From assembly GCF_029227915.1 (NCBI RefSeq), contig NC_079878.1, positions 14,508,001 through 14,572,000 of the forward strand: a stretch of DNA of 64,000 nucleotides, written 5' to 3'. The stretch comes from Hydractinia symbiolongicarpus. Taxonomy: Eukaryota > Cnidaria > Hydrozoa > Anthoathecata > Hydractiniidae. Below, one piece after another: positions 1 to 13,910 of this stretch. The position numbers and the translations under genes are program-made. Under the pieces are notes generated by a model, which ran no database searches, was not told the origin of the DNA, and was given only the letters and a program-made list of their open reading frames with translations. Numbering within the stretch: the stretch's first letter is position 1; every line of letters starts with the position of its first letter.

Positions 1-3000
1 ATGCATACTTAGTATTGCCTTGTTGAATTAGGGTACAATGATGTTTACAACTCTTATTAGTTTTATAACAAGTATATGAATAAATATCTAGGTAAATAGA
101 TAGTTTGCAAACAAACAAAATAAGAACTACCACACATGGCCAAGGACAACTATTTTGCGGGCAATGTATGGTATGTCAACTATCCTGTTAAGAATGATGA
201 AAACAGGCTGTGCAAAACAAACTTATGTATAGAATGTTCTCACCATTAGCAGAGAAAAAAAAACCATTAATGGCATCGTTAAACGGTCATTAAGAAAGTC
301 TTACCAAATTTTCATTAAAATGCAAAAACGTAACCGGAATTTTTAAGGTGAAAGGTTCCACCCTAAGACATGTAGTGACTTATAATGTTGTCTACAAATT
401 GTGACATTATGGAAAATCTGATTTGGCTCAAGCATGCGTAAAGTCATTCAAAGGCGTGTCACTTTCATCTTTTTTCTTTTCAATTTTGTTTTTTCGTCAA
501 GCAATCTCATTCTGATCAGTTTTTCATCAGCGCTGTATTTTTAGGTGCTATGATTCAAGTAAATGAAAAGGCATAAATTTAATTTTTTAGTCATACTTTG
601 TGGTAACCTTATTCGTGTTGTTTTCCTTTGCTAAAGTTTATTTACCTTATGGAAATGGAGTTCGTGTAACTAATTTCAACTGAAGGTACCACATGAAAAA
701 AACAGGTGTCACAACTTTATACACATTAGTATTGATTAATGGTGTGTTTAATGGATGTTCCACGTATGCATAAATCACGAGCCGAGGAATAACAAATCAG
801 AGATTTTGACGTCATGTATCAATTAATGCACAATTTCAATAATTTTCATTAGAAAACGATTTGAAAATCTGCAACATTGATAAAAAATATCTGCAGTACA
901 TGTATCTACTGTGCATGCCAATGCGAATTCATCATCCCGAGATAATGAATTGTAAATATTAAAGAGAATTATATTTTTGAAAACTACAAGAAATTTAATT
1001 TCATTTAGTAGTATGCTTGATTTCTCTACTAAGCAACAAAAATGCAATTTGTATTGGTTAAAGAGGCTCATGAAATCAGGTGTAAATCTCCCTGCACTCA
1101 TTTATTATGACTTTTTAAGTATACTCAACCCATTAACCTAAAATCAGAATTTAAACGATATTGAGCCTAAAAAAAAGAACTGTGTATCAGAAAAATATAG
1201 AGTGGAGTCTTGACAGTTTGAACTTTCTAAGGGTCGGAAAAGCTGTTTGATTCAACAAATTTTTTAATCAATGAAAGCTTTTAGGATATTTTATCAATAC
1301 TATTTTATTTAGTTCCTTTAATCTAACGTTTCATACAAATTTTGAGATTTCTGAGTACCTATTTCTAAAGGTGCGTGACTATTCTCCATTGAGGAAACTG
1401 TAGTGACACATACGAAGAGTTTTAATCCTTGAATAACGTTTCAGTTCCTTGAGATAAAATTACTTTCTTGAATTATTTTTCTCGTATCTTTAGTAATTAA
1501 AAAAAATTTTCTCCGCAACTTTCTGATAAATGGAATTTAAATAAGATGTTAGCCGTATTTGTCGAGTTTGAAATTTTGTACAAAAACAAAATGTCACAGA
1601 GACAATTTTAGTGAGGAGTGGTATGTGTTAGTAATCTTTGTATTTTTTATGCCTTTATGAAATGGTCATAGAAAAACCTGAAATGTACAGGTCGGTGTGT
1701 TAATTAGCAAAGTCGATAATACAAAAGGAAGAACATTGCCAATGGTGTCTTTCCCTTCACTATAATCATGTTATTTTTGTAGCTTAAAGATCTTCGCAAC
1801 AATTTATTCTTTGTAATATTACGCTACTATTTCCTTTGGTTTTATCAAACTCCTACATTATCTTTTGATTCATCTTTCCACAACTTCCTCAGAAGCCAAT
1901 TTTATTGCCTGGATTATAAGTGACATTGACAATTTTTTTATAGATTTTTATGGTTGACATTAATTACATTCTATACTAATTTTTAAAATCCGAGTAAATT
2001 AACCTTTAGCTCTGTGCAAATAATGGCTGCTTCCTGTTTACGCAAGGTGCTACACGAAAAGTACAACAGCTAATAGATTCAACTGATAATCATCCTCTCA
2101 TATCTCAATAAGGTGAAAATCAAAGCTTCTAAATTGTAGATTCGTTCCATGGAGATGTTACAAAAATAACAGTTGTCAAATGGATCTAAGCATTTTATGA
2201 TATATCACAGGAAATCAAAAAATTACGTCTTGACGTCAACTCATATGAAGCTTTCTAACAAGTGTCCTGTACTTTGTAATATGAAACTTCCGCCCATAAA
2301 GCATGCCTTCAGGTTGCTTCTATCACAAACCATATAAGTAGTCGAATAAATATCCAGTGAAATAGTTATATCGTACATGGAAGAAAATTATAGCTAACAC
2401 GTCGTTAGATAATTAATGCTTTCTTATTCAAGAACATCTTGGGAGAAAAATGTGGGAAATATGCTCGATCATAACGGAAAATCCATCACCTTCTTATTAA
2501 AAACAAAATTCCAAGAATAGTAATACACAAACTCAAAATTACTGGCAGCAATTAGTGTTCATTTCCACTATGTTGCTAGTTGTCATATGCAATGTATTTA
2601 TAGAGTGAAAAGTAACATTTTATCACGTACACATTCATATTTGGAAAGGGGCGGAGGAAAGTATTGTAGTTTGAATAAATAATTAAATCGACGTGTCTGG
2701 TCGAAACACCTAAATAGACCTTATCTGAATTTCATGTTTCTTAAGACCTTTGCTTCATGCATATTTTTGTAATCTTTGTATTACCACAAACCAATTCAAA
2801 TTTAATTTAGCGATATTATCATTGTCTTCAATTCAATTGTTTCGAGCACTTTAGGCAGAGATCATGTATCTATATCATTCTACCCGAATACACCTGTCTG
2901 TCACGCAGTGAAGCTGGACGCACGTAATGCAGTACAAAAATAGCCTTTATTACAAAGGTTACCCTGCGTTTGTTTTTTTGTCTATGAGCCACAGATGGTA

Positions 3001-5570
3001 TTTACAAGAAAATACAGACGAATTCCCGTGGATTTTTCCTCAGGTTATAGACTAGTATAATTCAGAACGTTGTAGCAAGTTATATTGCGGCACATCAGAG
3101 AAAATAAATTCCGGAAATGTCTATTACACAAGTATTTTGACGCGACAGATTATGGATTATCTTTAGCAAAAATATCGTCACGAAACAAATTTTAAAAATA
3201 ATGTAGATATGCTTACTAAATTTCTCTTTAGATGCAAAAACTTCTTGAGTAAGTATATCATAGCTTGATTGTGGCATCAAACTAACTTTGAATAGTAAGC
3301 AAATTATACAGCTAAGTTATTGAATATTTAATGCTAAAAAAGAATAGCTGAAAGTCGATCACTCGTTGACTCATTTTGTTTTGAAAACGAAAATTCCCAC
3401 ACCGGAGAATTTACAAATTGAGTCAGCCACAAATGATATTTAGCCGAGAAAAATAGTTGCGTGGTGAGGCGTTAAGAGGTAATAAATGATCGCTTAAGGG
3501 TCGCAAATGACTGAATGTTATGAAAAGGTGAGATAATTCGCGTGCGTAGTAATGCTGAATCAATAATAAAATATTCCCAGTCAGTGTTGTTTTCCTTCTT
3601 CATGCGTGGATGGTTTGTTTTTAAGTAAATTGTTCGGACGTTCCTATTCGGAAAGTGTAGGTTGAAGGTATTTCTCTCTGTTTGTCTATTTTGAAGAGAG
3701 GAAATTAAATATTGTATGGCCATTAAAAAATTGTGATTTGTTGGGTTAAAGCACCCATTAAAATGTTTTAGCAAGCCTCTGATTATTTTTAGCACCATTA
3801 ATAGTAAGGAAACAGTATAAATATCCTTCCCTCACATTGTGTGTAGTCTGCAAACACACACACACACAGCTGATAGTAATAGTTGCGTCTATGTAAGTAC
3901 AGCTACTTTGCTTTTGTTGTTTATCTATGAACAGAATTGTTGACACAGCGGTAGCTTTTTTGGCGCAAAATCGCTATATTTGTGACGCCTGGACACTCTC
4001 AGAGTAATATTTTCTAATACGTACATATTACAAAATAATATTCACAAAGTCCCCAAATTCCACGGAAAATATTTATGCTGAAGTCAGCAACAATTAGAAC
4101 GTCTTAATGGTTTATACCTAACATTGGCAGGTGAACTTTGACAGGTTTTAAAATGCGCAAATCTGATAGAGAAACAGCCTACATAATTACACGTGTTAAC
4201 CAAGTTTAAAATATGTGGTACTTAATTTAAGCAAGTTTTTATTTCTTTTCTTTAAACAAAATATAAGTCCAATTGTGTGAAACAGAGGTAATTGACGTTT
4301 TTTAGAACAAAAGTACGTTTTGTACTTTATTAAATTTCAATCCTGTACACATAAATCAAAACTGGAGCAAGGTAACATTTGACTTTTAAAGCTTATATGA
4401 TTTTAATTACAGGGCGGAGTATCACGTCAATATGTTAGATATATGACACCGAATGTTGTTTTATTGTTGTCTTTGAAAAGGGATTGTGTTCATATCTTAG
4501 ATTGCTATAGGGTATAGTACTGCTGTTGTCTACATTTTTAGATCTTTCGATAACTGTAGTTTAGACAATACAAGCGGAACCATCCAATCAAAAGGAAAAT
4601 TGGCATTATTAAGTTATCTTTTAATGTCTTTAAATTCAAATTGTACGAAAAAACAAGCACACTACTTAAATTTTACCGGAAAAAAAACTGAGAAAAATGA
4701 TAGAAAGGGATAAATTAAGCACGTCAACTTACCCCGAACCACATATTTTTAATATTACGAATATTTTATAATGTCTTTGTGTATTCTACAACGTGCTTCT
4801 TTCCAAGAAATTGTTGTCCAATTAAAGTATGCTTTGAAACATTCAAAGTATATAAATTTCTCTTCCTTTTTGTTGTCTTTTATCGCATAAACTAAAATCG
4901 TGAAAAAACAAGCTTCAATGTAACGGTAGTTTTATAATTTTTAAACTTTTCTTCTTGAAAAGAGGAACTTTTGTCTTTTTAATTACACAATGGAAGAGAA
5001 TGTGCCATAATTGTTTACTTTGGAATTATTTTTTCTTATCAAAATTAAAGCAGAATTTAAGCAAAGCGGACAAAATATTACACTTCCTAGAACAGTACTA
5101 AGATATCGTCACAGTGGAAATTGCAAAAGAGCCGCAAAATTATTGTTAATAGCCAAAAAACTCCTACGGAATGAGTGAATCGGAGTCATTGTCTAGGAAT
5201 GCTTTTGGTTTGTAGCTAAAAACTGCCGGAAACTGTCGGAAAGAAAAAAAATGTGCAAAAAGCACGTCATATTTCTGTTCCGTATTGGACAGAAGATTGT
5301 TTTATCAATATTGATTGATATCAAAGTTTAGTGTTTTCATATTGTACTGGTTTTTGGCACGCAAAAAAATCCACGAAAAATTCTTCCCTCGTTTATTTTT
5401 CTTGCGTCTACTTTTTTTACACCTTATTTGGTTTGACCAAATATGGTTATTATTGTAGGAAACGTATTGTTTCAGTCGTCATACATTGTGAGAGTTTTAC
5501 TAACGCTTCTTCTTTGTTCGCCATTTTGGATTTTAAGAAAAATTTTCTTCCTAACATTCACTGCAGAGTC
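1..5570. other. Gene-poor AT-rich intergenic DNA
   Basis: No convincing gene was found. The open frames here are short, lack recognisable motifs, and look like chance frames in AT-rich DNA. A short CA run lies near 3856-3868. Isolated hidden exons cannot be excluded by eye. Confidence 0.5.
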
Positions 5571-5577
5571 AAAATAA

Positions 5578-6952
5578 ACAAGAAGCCCTGGGTGCTCTAA
5601 GAATTTCAGCGCGCTACCAAAATATTTGATAAAAACCTGCTAATTCGTTGTGTTATTGTGCCAAACATTCGAAGGGGTTTGGTGCATGAAACTCTGAACA
5701 TAAAGCAACAAAAAATACAGCCTATCATTCATGGTTGAAAGTCTTGCGATTGAAACGTTTATGGTCTTAAAACGGCATTAGTTGACAAAAAATCAAAATT
5801 TTGATGTGACCATTTTTCAGCATAATTTTTTTATTAACTGTGTCAATTTATGTCGAAAATAAAGCAGTTTTAATTTTTGGATAAATTTTGACCTGAAATG
5901 ACATTTAGGTGACAAAAAATCAAACTTTTGTACCATCATCATTTTCAGCATACTTTATTTGTTAACTGTGCCAGATTTAGCCGAAAATGAAGTGGTTTTA
6001 ATTTTTGGACCAATTTTGGCCTAAAATGGCATTTAAGGTGACAAAAATCAAAATTTTGATGTCACCATTATGTTCAGCATACTTTATTTGTTAACTTTAC
6101 CAATTTTTGTTGAAAATGAAGTAGTTCTAATTTTTGGACGAATTTTGGCCTAAAATGACATTTAAGGTGCAAAAAACAACAATTTTGATGTCACCATCAT
6201 GTTCACCATACTTTTTTTGTTAATTGTGCCAAAATTTGTCAAAAATAAAGTAGTTTTAATTTTTGGACCAATTTTGGCCTAAAATGACATTTAGGTAAGA
6301 AGAAATCAAAATTTTGATGTCACCATTATGTTTACCATACTTTTTTTGTTAATTGTGCCAAAATTTGTCAAAAATAAAGTGGTTTTAATTTTTGGACCAA
6401 TTTTGGCCTAAAATGACATTTAGGTAACAAGAAATCAAAATTTTGATGTCACCATCATGTTCAGGATACTTTATTTGTTTACTGTGCCAAATTTTGTTAA
6501 AAATAAAGTAGTTTTAATTTTTGGACCAATTTTGGCCTCAAATGACATTTAGGTAAGAAGAAATCAAAATTTTGATGTCACCATCATGTTCAGCATACTT
6601 TATTTGTTAACTGTTCCAAATTTTGTTGAAAATAAAGTAGTTCTAATTTTTGGACCAATTTTGGCCTAAAATGACATTTAGGTGACAAAAATCAAAATTA
6701 TTATGTCACCATTATGTTCAGCATACTTTTTTTGTTAACTGTGCCAAATTTTGTCGAAAACAAATACCAATTTTGGCCTGAAGCATCAATACTAGACTTT
6801 CCAGTAGTTAAGGAGCTTGGGTACGAAGTTTACATGTGTGACGGACCAACGTGAAATTCCAGGGTCGATTTTTTCTCAAAAAATGCTCCGAAAGAAAAAA
6901 ACGACGGTTTTAAAGAATTTCCTACGCCTTCGGGCGCGGAAATTCAAAAAAT
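5578..6952 (+). repeat. Composite repeat element with seven 129-bp tandem units (copy 1)
   Basis: The element starts near AACAAGAAGCCCTGGG, runs through a unique 5' part, then carries a tandem array. The anchor ATTTTTGG recurs at 5873, 6001, 6130, 6259, 6388, 6517 and 6646, giving a 128-130 bp period. Most units carry the perfect palindrome ATCAAAATTTTGAT. The 3' part ends in a strong hairpin: GAATTTCC and GGAAATTC enclose CGCC-TTCG-GGCG (about 6918-6948). A second copy with the same ends lies at 23248-24440, so this is a mobile or formerly mobile element rather than a local satellite. Internal tandem units plus a 3' hairpin resemble non-autonomous Helitron/Helentron-like (HINE or pearl-type) elements. 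That class is an inference, because I saw no CTRR end. Confidence 0.85.
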
Positions 6953-6954
6953 AT

Positions 6955-9900
6955 TACGTTCCTTAGATATTTCTTAAAAAATGCAAAAATAGGAAAGATA
7001 AATCACGGTGATGGTTTAACTTTTAATTGAACAGCTCACTTAGAAAGCTGAGGTAAATATAGTGACGACGTAGAAGAAAATGGAGAGGAAACCTTTGCTA
7101 CGACATAAAAACACAACGGAAACTTTAAGGGCAGTTTATAAACCTGTTTTTTGAAATTGTAACAACCCTAAATTATGGAAGTAATTATCTTTGTAAAAAA
7201 ATAAAAGATTATGGAAGATTTTAATAAGCAGTCAATAAATTTAGCTAATGACTTTGTTGTTTACTGTATCGTGTTCACGCACTCTCAAAAAGGATGCAAG
7301 AAATAAAGTGTCGTTACGTCACAAATCCGACTGTTAGTACTTGTCGGAGGTTTTCAGTTTGATTTAGCTTCTTATAAAAATATTTAATTCCACTAAAAAT
7401 GGAATTTATAAAAAAAGTTTGGTTTTATATACCATCCAAAATCTTCCTCTTCTTATTCATTGCTTCCAAATTAATGAAGCAGCCTAAACTTCTTTTAATT
7501 TAGGTGTTTATCAACCATTTAAATTTTAGTGAAGAAGACATTTTTTAGAATAGAATAAGAAATCATTTTAATGTTGGTTGGTTAATCTTTGGTTCGCTTT
7601 TGTCGAAAGAATCGCTGCTATTCTCAGACCTTTGTTAAAAGCTACAAATCTAATAAGGGCCCTTAGCGCTCGCTTTAAAGTAACCACTCTGATAAATAAC
7701 TGTCCCCGGTTCAGTGTTGAAGTTTCAAATAAGCGCACCGTTTCGTTGTATTGTCATATGCGGTATTTCCGCTTATAAAAATGTTAGCAAATATGAAATC
7801 AGTCCCGCATGATAACCAATCAATTGGTTTTCTCAAAAAAATTTTTTACTAGAAATTAGGGGTCATTTAACCTTTGCATACTTTATTAAATCGCTCATAT
7901 CTTTTTAAAATACATTTTGGTTAATAATTTTTTACTGATCGCTTACTTGAATCAATTACCTGATATTAATATTTGTAAATTGATGTCTATCCGCATGGTA
8001 CATTGCTTCGTAAGTATGGCATAATTGGAAAGTAGTTGAGTTCAAAGCCAAGACAACATGCTATTTGCTGAACCGAGCCAACTTTAATCAATCACTTTAG
8101 ATTTATGGCTGTCCTTTTTTTTCTTAATTCAAACCAGCGTTTATTTGTTTTGTTTATTTGTTTTTCGTTTATTGCATTGCGGTAGGTGTTAACCATTTTC
8201 TTTGAATAAACCAATAGATAGGATAAGTCTTCATAAAGAATATTACGGTGGTAGGAGCCGTGTTTTGCGCAGTTCGTACCTGCCCTCGTGCATTGAAATT
8301 TTTGGCCGCTATGTTTTGACAGCTCTGGACGTTAAGATGAGTCAACCTTAAAGCGTGAGCAGAAAGCAAGAGTTTTAGTAACTAATAATTGTTGTGAAAA
8401 CGCTGCCATCTTTAATGGTACCTGGACTAATCTGTTCATTTGAGGTTAACTAGTTTCATCTAAGAATGGTGGGAGAAGTATGGAAGCCCGATGTTTGTAC
8501 AGAAGTGTTTCAACGTTCAGAAAAATTACGCCTATGACATACACTAAGTAAAATAACAAAAAACCACTGATAGTCTCGGCGAATGGACAGAAGTGATTAT
8601 AATCAGTTATTTGACGAAGTGCGTAGAAATATATTTGTGAGTTGTTTATATGCACTTTGATCTTTTTCGCACCAAATTTTTTTTTTTAAAATAATCTTAG
8701 CGATTTTTGTAGAATTTTAACCTCATAAAAACAAAAAAATATTTCCTTTTTCCAAAATTTTTTTTTTTTACCAGTGATTATTTCTGCGTTGTTGGTGTTA
8801 CTTCACATTTTTACTAAAACTTGATGACTCGCAAAGTACAATCGACATAAGAAAAGTGCTTGAAAAAGTAAATCTATGCAAGAATCTTCCAGATAATACC
8901 TTGCATATGTCGTCCTTGAAAAACACTTTATAATCTTCTGATACAGTGTGCTTTCATTTGTTAGTTTGTGAGTCGAACAAAGAATGAATAAAATTCTTAT
9001 TTTCTCTGTATTATCTCACCTTTTATTCACTATTATCTTACTTTTTTTTCTCTATATTAAAACCGTATTGTATTTAAAGTACCAGTAATGTTTTTTGTTA
9101 CGCCAATATACTCCGTGTATCTGGTTGAGCTAACAACTAACAGTCAGATTTGTATTCTAATAAACCAGATAGGTTATGGAGATCTATTGATGCAACAAAA
9201 ACCATAAAGTGTAGCCATATGATGAAATAACAAAGTCTTAACACGTTTTTTCATCTTAGCATATATTCAACCGCACAGAATTTACCCAGTTTCCAGTGAA
9301 CGCCAGCCAGTATTTAGAGAATTATAACTTCAAAACACTATGGTCCTGTAATAACACAAAATTATTTTGCTGAAGTATGAATAAGAGAATTCTATTTTAG
9401 GCATGATAAATTACATTCCTAAAGGGAGAAGAGAAATTTTAACATTGCAGGATTTTATATAAATAAAAAAGAGGAAGTGAGAGCTAATTGTATCTTATAA
9501 CAGAAGAATGCATAAAATAAAATGCAATCTCCGAAAATGTTAATTACTCTCCAATTTTACACTGAAATAAATGTTAAAGAATTTTTTAACGTTTGCAATT
9601 TTAATTCTTTTGTTTATCGTTGCTTGAATAATTAATCTTTTCTTGTTACGAATGGTATACAATTTCGTGAGCAAAAATAAGTGTAAGGAACAGAAGTGGA
9701 TGATTTATAAATGGCGCCATTTGTCCACACGTACAAAAATACCAGGAATACTCACGAATCGTTTGGGTTAATATAATTTTTAATTTTATTTGATCTCATG
9801 TTTCGGATGATGAGTGCTAACGTAATAGATTATTTCCCTTAAAAAGGAAGTTCTGAAAGAATATCGAAGCGTTTCCTGTTTCACTTCTTGTGCGTTGAAA

Positions 9901-12900
9901 AATAAACAATGAGCAGGAAAAAACATTTCTATCCTAACCTTCTCAGTAAAGTTATTTTTATTACAGCACAACAGGTCAGGATGTAAGCAAGGGGAAGATA
10001 ATTATACCTATGAAGAAGAAACTGAACTTTGTTAACCCTAATTGAGTTTTTTGTGACATTATTCTCTATTCATTCAGTACACTTGGGCAATGAAGAAACT
10101 CGAACAGGCTAACCTGGGATTCTTGTATTTTAGGACACGATAGCTAATCGCTCACGGTTCGTATCAGATGTCACAACAATCGCTAACTTTTATCGATAAG
10201 TTAAACTGGAATAGAGTGTTATTCTGAAGTCAATTTCTGCCTTAATTTTAATTCTATATTTTCAATTGTTCACAAGCAATGTTTAAATCCTTTCTACTTC
10301 CCTCTCAATTCTCCCTGATCATGCGATAGAGTTGCTGAAGATTTGTTAATGGTAAATTGTCATAAAGTAGCAACGATTTTTTAAATACCAAAAGAATTAC
10401 TTTAAAAAGGTACCGACATTCCAGCAAATTTTGTGCTCCTTGGCAATAACAGAAATGAGATGTTGATACATCTTTTCTTGCCAACTAACTTTGTGATTCC
10501 TTTTTCGCAATTAGCTAGCTAGTAACATTTTTATTGTATGGTTAAGTTCTAAACAAGATAGCATGTTGAGATAAACGCTTAAAAATAATCGCTCAGGTTT
10601 CTACTGTACAGCAAATGAAATGAGATATGTTATTAATCCACCATCAGCAATTTATAAGGTAGAAGTTGATCAACTGGAAGGATAGTTACGTCACGATTAT
10701 TTTTGCTATCGGTGTTTCTGTCGCCGTTGTCGTTGTCGCTGTCGTTGTTCTTGTTAAGTGAATAAAACTATGACTTAAAAAATGCATGAAAATAGTATGC
10801 CACGGAGAAGTAAATCAGATTTTCTATGTTGGACTCAAATTAAACACAAACGTCACATTAATTGCCTAGTTGTATGTCGTTTATCAATCTAATAATAAAT
10901 ATGTCTGCAATTAGAGCCCCTGTTTTGACTAAAACTGTGTTTTTTTATTATCTTAATGCATTATAAAAATATAATATAAATTTTGAGATAATTGAAGAAA
11001 ATTATTTAAATAGCAAGCAACACCCTACCGTCCGTCTGCAATTAACTTTTTCTGTCCTGTGATGGCCAATGTAGAAGTAATGATGACCAAAAAACAAACT
11101 TTGATTGGTTTTTGACTGACTGTCATTATTTGCTTGTCATTTTTGACATTTTTTTATGGTAAATATAAGCAACATACTTGTTTATTTGTATGTTTGTTTT
11201 GTAAACTCGAACTGTCAGGTTTTTAATTGACTGTCATTTATCAGTTGTCATTTTTGTCATTTTCCTTATGTCAAGTATAGGCAATGTGTTTATTGGTTTC
11301 CCAAACACATATCAATTTAAGGGTAAATTTTGGTAAGCAAGTCACCATATTAAAACTTCAATGTAAAATAACTTTTAAAGGATTTTTATCTTCATATCCA
11401 ACTGATTTTTCTAAAATACATTATTCTTATTTAACAAAACTTGTTTTTTAAGATAAATTGTTTTTGACCTAACAATTAAAGTGTCATTGTTGGGGATCAA
11501 AAGAATTGAAAAAATTAAGAAATATCTCAGGCCAATCCGTCAGTATGCAACATCCGTCTGTTCTGGCGTTTTACGACAAAGTAATGAAAGGCTTGATTTA
11601 GAAGCTTGTTAATTTAAACACCATTTTTTTATGTTACAACTACCACGTTGTTTATAAAGTGCATTAAAATTCATTAAAAATAAATCATCTTCCACGCTAA
11701 AAATATCATTTCCACAAATTGAGTTTAATGCAGTTCATGTAAGAGAAAATAGCACATCTGTTTCTCCACAATCTGGAAAAGCAGTTCTTAACTGCTTCCT
11801 ACTGCCCGTGTTTACCATAAACAAGACCGTAATGACTAAATAAACGGAAAGTATGTGTTCAAAACATATCATTTAATTAGATGATTTAAGCAGAGAAAAG
11901 GAGTTTATGTGACCGATATATGTTTCCTTATGTTCACATTATCCGAAGAAAACATCGTTAAGGCGGGAAAGAAATGCTAAAATATTGCGCTGAAATTATC
12001 AAGTGATTATATGAGAGAAATTAGTACTACCTAGAGAGTGGGAGTAGCTAGCTTGAAAAAAAAATTATCTTTTTTAATTATAATAACTACACAGCTGTTT
12101 CTTTAATTGCCGATACAAAATTAGGTGAGGAAGATTCTGTAAAATAAAGTTCTCTTTTGTTCTGTATAATACTCATGCTTCATCAGGAAGGAAAATTTTA
12201 GTTTCTTAACCATAATTTGCAGTGGCATGATTTATAACGAATTAAGACAAAACAATTAAAATCTATATATTTATTTACTTTTAAACTGTTGAGGAAACAG
12301 AAAAATTTTAATTTGCCATGCAAGTCATAAGTGTTTTAATTACCTATGATTGTCAATTTTGTTAAACGAGACAAAAGCGAACATGTTAAAACCGCCGATG
12401 GTTTATGGCAGCTATCATTTCAAAGCAAATCTTTACAGTGTTAACACATATATAGTAAGAACAAAAGACAGACGGAAAGGAAAAGCTAGGATGAAATAGC
12501 ATTGACTTATTGTTACAAGAGTATCAGGTAGATGATTATAGATTATTAAAACAAACTATGGCTAAAATGATTATGAAAGAGAAACTTGTTCATAAAAAGT
12601 GAGGAAGGGTGTGTGAAAATATAGACATGGTGAACTGTTCGGAAAACTTTTTAATTTTTTTAAATTTTTTTTAACAATTCTATTTGTATTTTAAGTTTTT
12701 TTACAATTTTTAGAAAATGCAATTTTTAAAACTTAGCTTAATTTATTCGACGCGGTAGACAATGTTGATTTCGGATAGTTACAATGAAAGAAAACAAATT
12801 CTATCTTCCGTAAAAACAACAAAACGCTCTGAATTCTTTTCCCGTCGTTAATCACAGCTCAACTATATTTAGTGGAGTGGAGTTAATTAAAGCAGTTTAA

Positions 12901-13016
12901 ACGACCACTCAACTATCAGGGAGGTAACAAAGCGGAAAGAACAACGTTTGTGCTTCTTTACTTAATATAAATTATACACACTCACTCACTAACTAAAAAT
13001 ATCTTTCTTATTTTAG
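6955..13016. other. AT-rich intergenic DNA upstream of the cystine-knot gene
   Basis: No convincing coding region was seen. A degenerate tandem duplication of about 105 bp lies near 11105-11300, where the phrase GACTGTCATT...TTGTCATTTTTG appears twice. A short CGTTGT-type simple repeat lies near 10720-10750. The last few hundred bases end in a strong splice acceptor at 13015-13016, so a 5'-UTR intron or an outron of the next gene probably lies here. Confidence 0.45.
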
Positions 13017-13023
13017 ATTGACC

Positions 13024-13695
13024 ATGGTTAAATTTAATATGTTTCACGGTTACACCCTTGCCCACATTCTCATATTTTTATCTTCTCTCGTGGACGTAAC
13101 GTACGCTGGAGAACTCGAACATGCCTTTGCCGGATGGAGTGTTCCAGATCGTAAAGAGAATTGTGTTGCGAGTTTTGAAGAAGTTGTTATAACAGAACCT
13201 GGATGTCGAAACAAAACTGTTCGAATTGGACGTTGTCGGGGTAGCTGTACGTCAACTTTTATCCCTGGTCACGATGGAGTGCTAACATGTTCTAATTGCG
13301 CGCCAAATGTAATCTCTGTACGCAAAGAAACATTAGAATGTGACTGGGGGACGATGGACAAAGAAATAAGATCGTTTTCTGAGTGTGCGTGTCAGAAATT
13401 TAGATGTATTGCACCGGCAGTTACCACCGACAGGCCAAAAGTATTACGACCATGTCGTCAAATTTGTCGTAAGTGTCGGAAAACGAGGGAACAATTTTAT
13501 AAATTACGAAGAAAGTTGGATAACAATACTAGGTTAAGAAAAACTTGCAAAACAAAAGTTTGCTTATCTAAAATTTTACCGCATAAATCACTGAAGACAA
13601 AAAAACGAAGAAAGAAACTTCTGATGAAGAAAAGATGCAAAAAGTGTACGCAATGTAAAAAAGATAAAACGAAGAAAAGTTCCACTTCAGGATAG
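13024..13695 (+). CDS. Secreted cystine-knot (CTCK/DAN-like) protein with basic tail
   Basis: This gives 223 residues from the ATG at 13024 (context accATGg). A hydrophobic signal peptide covers about residues 1-28, with likely cleavage after TYA. Residues 47-128 form a cystine-knot module with cysteines at 47, 61, 71, 75, 89, 92, 106, 121, 123 and 128. It includes the knot ring motif CRGSC (71-75), a GC before it, and a closing CAC pair. This spacing is that of the DAN/gremlin branch of CTCK proteins, which bind BMP-type ligands outside the cell. N63 sits in an NKT glycosylation site. Residues about 140-223 are rich in Lys/Arg and contain CRKC and CKKC pairs, which suggests heparan-sulfate binding. 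A splice acceptor ends 7 nt before the ATG. The exact orthologue (gremlin, DAN, sclerostin or bursicon-like) cannot be told from this reading. Confidence 0.88.
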   Translation: MVKFNMFHGYTLAHILIFLSSLVDVTYAGELEHAFAGWSVPDRKENCVASFEEVVITEPGCRNKTVRIGRCRGSCTSTFIPGHDGVLTCSNCAPNVISVRKETLECDWGTMDKEIRSFSECACQKFRCIAPAVTTDRPKVLRPCRQICRKCRKTREQFYKLRRKLDNNTRLRKTCKTKVCLSKILPHKSLKTKKRRKKLLMKKRCKKCTQCKKDKTKKSSTSG

Positions 13696-13784
13696 AAAGA
13701 TTTAATACCTGTATAGATTAAAAAAAATGTTTAAGTTATATCTCAGTCGGTTTTTTAAATACATCGTTTTAACATTTCTCGGCG

Positions 13785-13910
13785 GATAAAATACGCAATA
13801 TTTAGTTTAGATAAAATACGCAATATTTAATAACTTGATAAGCTTATGAATCTTTAAAAAACGATTTGGTCTGCGAGTGCTTTTAAAATACTTCTTCTGA
13901 ACAAAATAAA
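13785..13910 (+). terminator. 3' UTR of the cystine-knot gene: 25-bp duplication and AATAAA
   Basis: The phrase GATAAAATACGCAATATTTA occurs twice, 25 bp apart, at 13785 and 13810. A poly(A) signal AATAAA lies at 13905-13910, about 210 nt after the stop codon. Use of this signal is an inference. Confidence 0.4.

Noticed and set aside
6925-6960. Canonical Helitron 3' end
   Set aside because: The hairpin is present but no CTRR follows it in either copy, so the canonical class is not supported.
13018-13023. Start of the cystine-knot protein at TTG 13018
   Set aside because: The ATG at 13024 in a strong context, two codons later, gives a normal signal peptide. Animal genes rarely use TTG.
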